Of a stretch of 6,336 nucleotides of DNA, positions 5,726 to 6,336 are shown piece after piece. Made by a program: the position numbers and the translations under genes. The notes under the pieces were generated by a model. It did no database searches, had not been told where the DNA came from, and worked only from the letters and a program-made list of their open reading frames with translations. Numbering within the stretch: the first letter of the stretch is position 1; each line of letters opens with the position of its first letter. The stretch is from Chromatiales bacterium (lineage in GTDB: Bacteria; Pseudomonadota; Gammaproteobacteria; SZUA-152): the NCBI GenBank assembly GCA_026999335.1, contig JALTPW010001066.1:1-6336 (forward strand), given 5' to 3'.

Positions 5726-6336
5726 ATGAAACCAAGCACCTTTCGTGAGATTTCCGGAAACAGCAGCAGCTACTGGGCGCTACTGGGTTTTTTGGGACTG
5801 TTGATCGCCGCCGGTCTGGGCGCCGCCTGGTACATGGAGCACAATGGTCACTGGGTTACGGGTATGAACAACCAGATCGTCTGGGGCATGCCGCACGTGT
5901 TCGCCGTATTTCTCATCGTCGCCGCCTCCGGCGCGCTCAATGTCGCCTCCATGGCTTCGGTATTCGGACGCACCGCCTTCAAGCCCCTGTCACGTCTCTC
6001 CGGCCTACTGGCCATCGCCCTGCTGGCCGGCGGCCTGCTGGTACTGGTGCTCGATCTGGGGCGTCCCGACCGCCTGATCATGGCCATGATGAACCTCAAT
6101 TTCATGTCCATCTTCGCCTGGAACATCATTCTCTATAACGGTTTTTTCGTCATCGTCGCGGTCTATCTGTGGACCCTGATGGAGCGTCGTGGAAACCGTT
6201 TCACCCGGGGCGCCGGTCTGTTTGCCTTCCTCTGGCGCCTGATTCTCACCCTGGGTACCGGTTCTATTTTTGGCTTTCTGGTGGCCCGTCAGGCCTACGA
6301 TGCCGCCATCATGGCGCCCCTGTTCATCGCCCTGTC
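5726..6336 (+). CDS. dsrP: DsrP, NrfD-like integral membrane subunit (3' end outside the window)
   Basis: DsrP belongs to the NrfD/PsrC family of quinone-interacting membrane proteins and probably connects quinol chemistry to DsrO and DsrJ. The visible 203 complete codons start MKPSTFREISG and hold about five hydrophobic segments (roughly residues 17-36, 53-76, 91-110, 127-151, 164-187). The family-typical DLGRPDR lies at 110-116, just after the third. The family usually has eight to ten helices and about 400 residues, so around half the gene is missing at the right edge; nothing suggests it is broken. The start is 12 bases after the dsrO stop with only a weak GGG upstream (5715-5717), so translation may depend on coupling to dsrO. 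Confidence 0.93.
   Translation, partial: MKPSTFREISGNSSSYWALLGFLGLLIAAGLGAAWYMEHNGHWVTGMNNQIVWGMPHVFAVFLIVAASGALNVASMASVFGRTAFKPLSRLSGLLAIALLAGGLLVLVLDLGRPDRLIMAMMNLNFMSIFAWNIILYNGFFVIVAVYLWTLMERRGNRFTRGAGLFAFLWRLILTLGTGSIFGFLVARQAYDAAIMAPLFIAL

Overview
The window is the middle of a sulfur-oxidation (reverse dissimilatory sulfite reductase, rDsr) operon: dsrM-dsrK-dsrL-dsrJ-dsrO-dsrP, all on the + strand, with dsrP cut off by the right edge. This order, including dsrL between the MK and JOP parts of the membrane complex, is that of the sulfur-storing purple bacterium Allochromatium vinosum (dsrABEFHCMKLJOPNRS) and related sulfur-oxidising proteobacteria. Sulfate reducers usually carry dsrMKJOP without an inserted dsrL. 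The high-GC coding sequence and the order suggest a gammaproteobacterial sulfur oxidiser. Whether it is phototrophic or chemotrophic cannot be told from this window.

Layout: 1-95 is a non-coding leader, probably following an upstream dsr gene such as dsrC, with two overlapping potential hairpins. 96-812 is dsrM (cytochrome b, NarI-like). 830-2335 is dsrK (HdrD-like Fe-S/CCG protein, GTG start). 2336-2499 is a 164-base gap holding a striking 29-bp-arm palindrome (2367-2444) flanked by near-identical direct repeats. 2500-4476 is dsrL (Fe-S flavoprotein NAD(P)H oxidoreductase). 4491-4931 is dsrJ (periplasmic triheme cytochrome c). 4928-5713 is dsrO (Tat-exported ferredoxin, 16 Cys), overlapping dsrJ by ATGA. 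5726 to the end is dsrP (NrfD-like membrane protein, partial).

How the genes work together: DsrMK and DsrJOP form a transmembrane complex. DsrK (cytoplasmic) is thought to exchange electrons with the sulfur carrier DsrC, DsrM and DsrP connect to the quinone pool and/or across the membrane, and DsrJ and DsrO sit in the periplasm. DsrL is the cytoplasmic partner of DsrAB and passes electrons from sulfur oxidation to NAD(P)+. Every key cofactor ligand I could check is present, so the system looks functional.

I do not see a previously undescribed protein system here. The genes are a well-known pathway. The least explained part is the palindromic element and its flanking repeats between dsrK and dsrL, which look like a small REP/MITE-type insertion within the operon.
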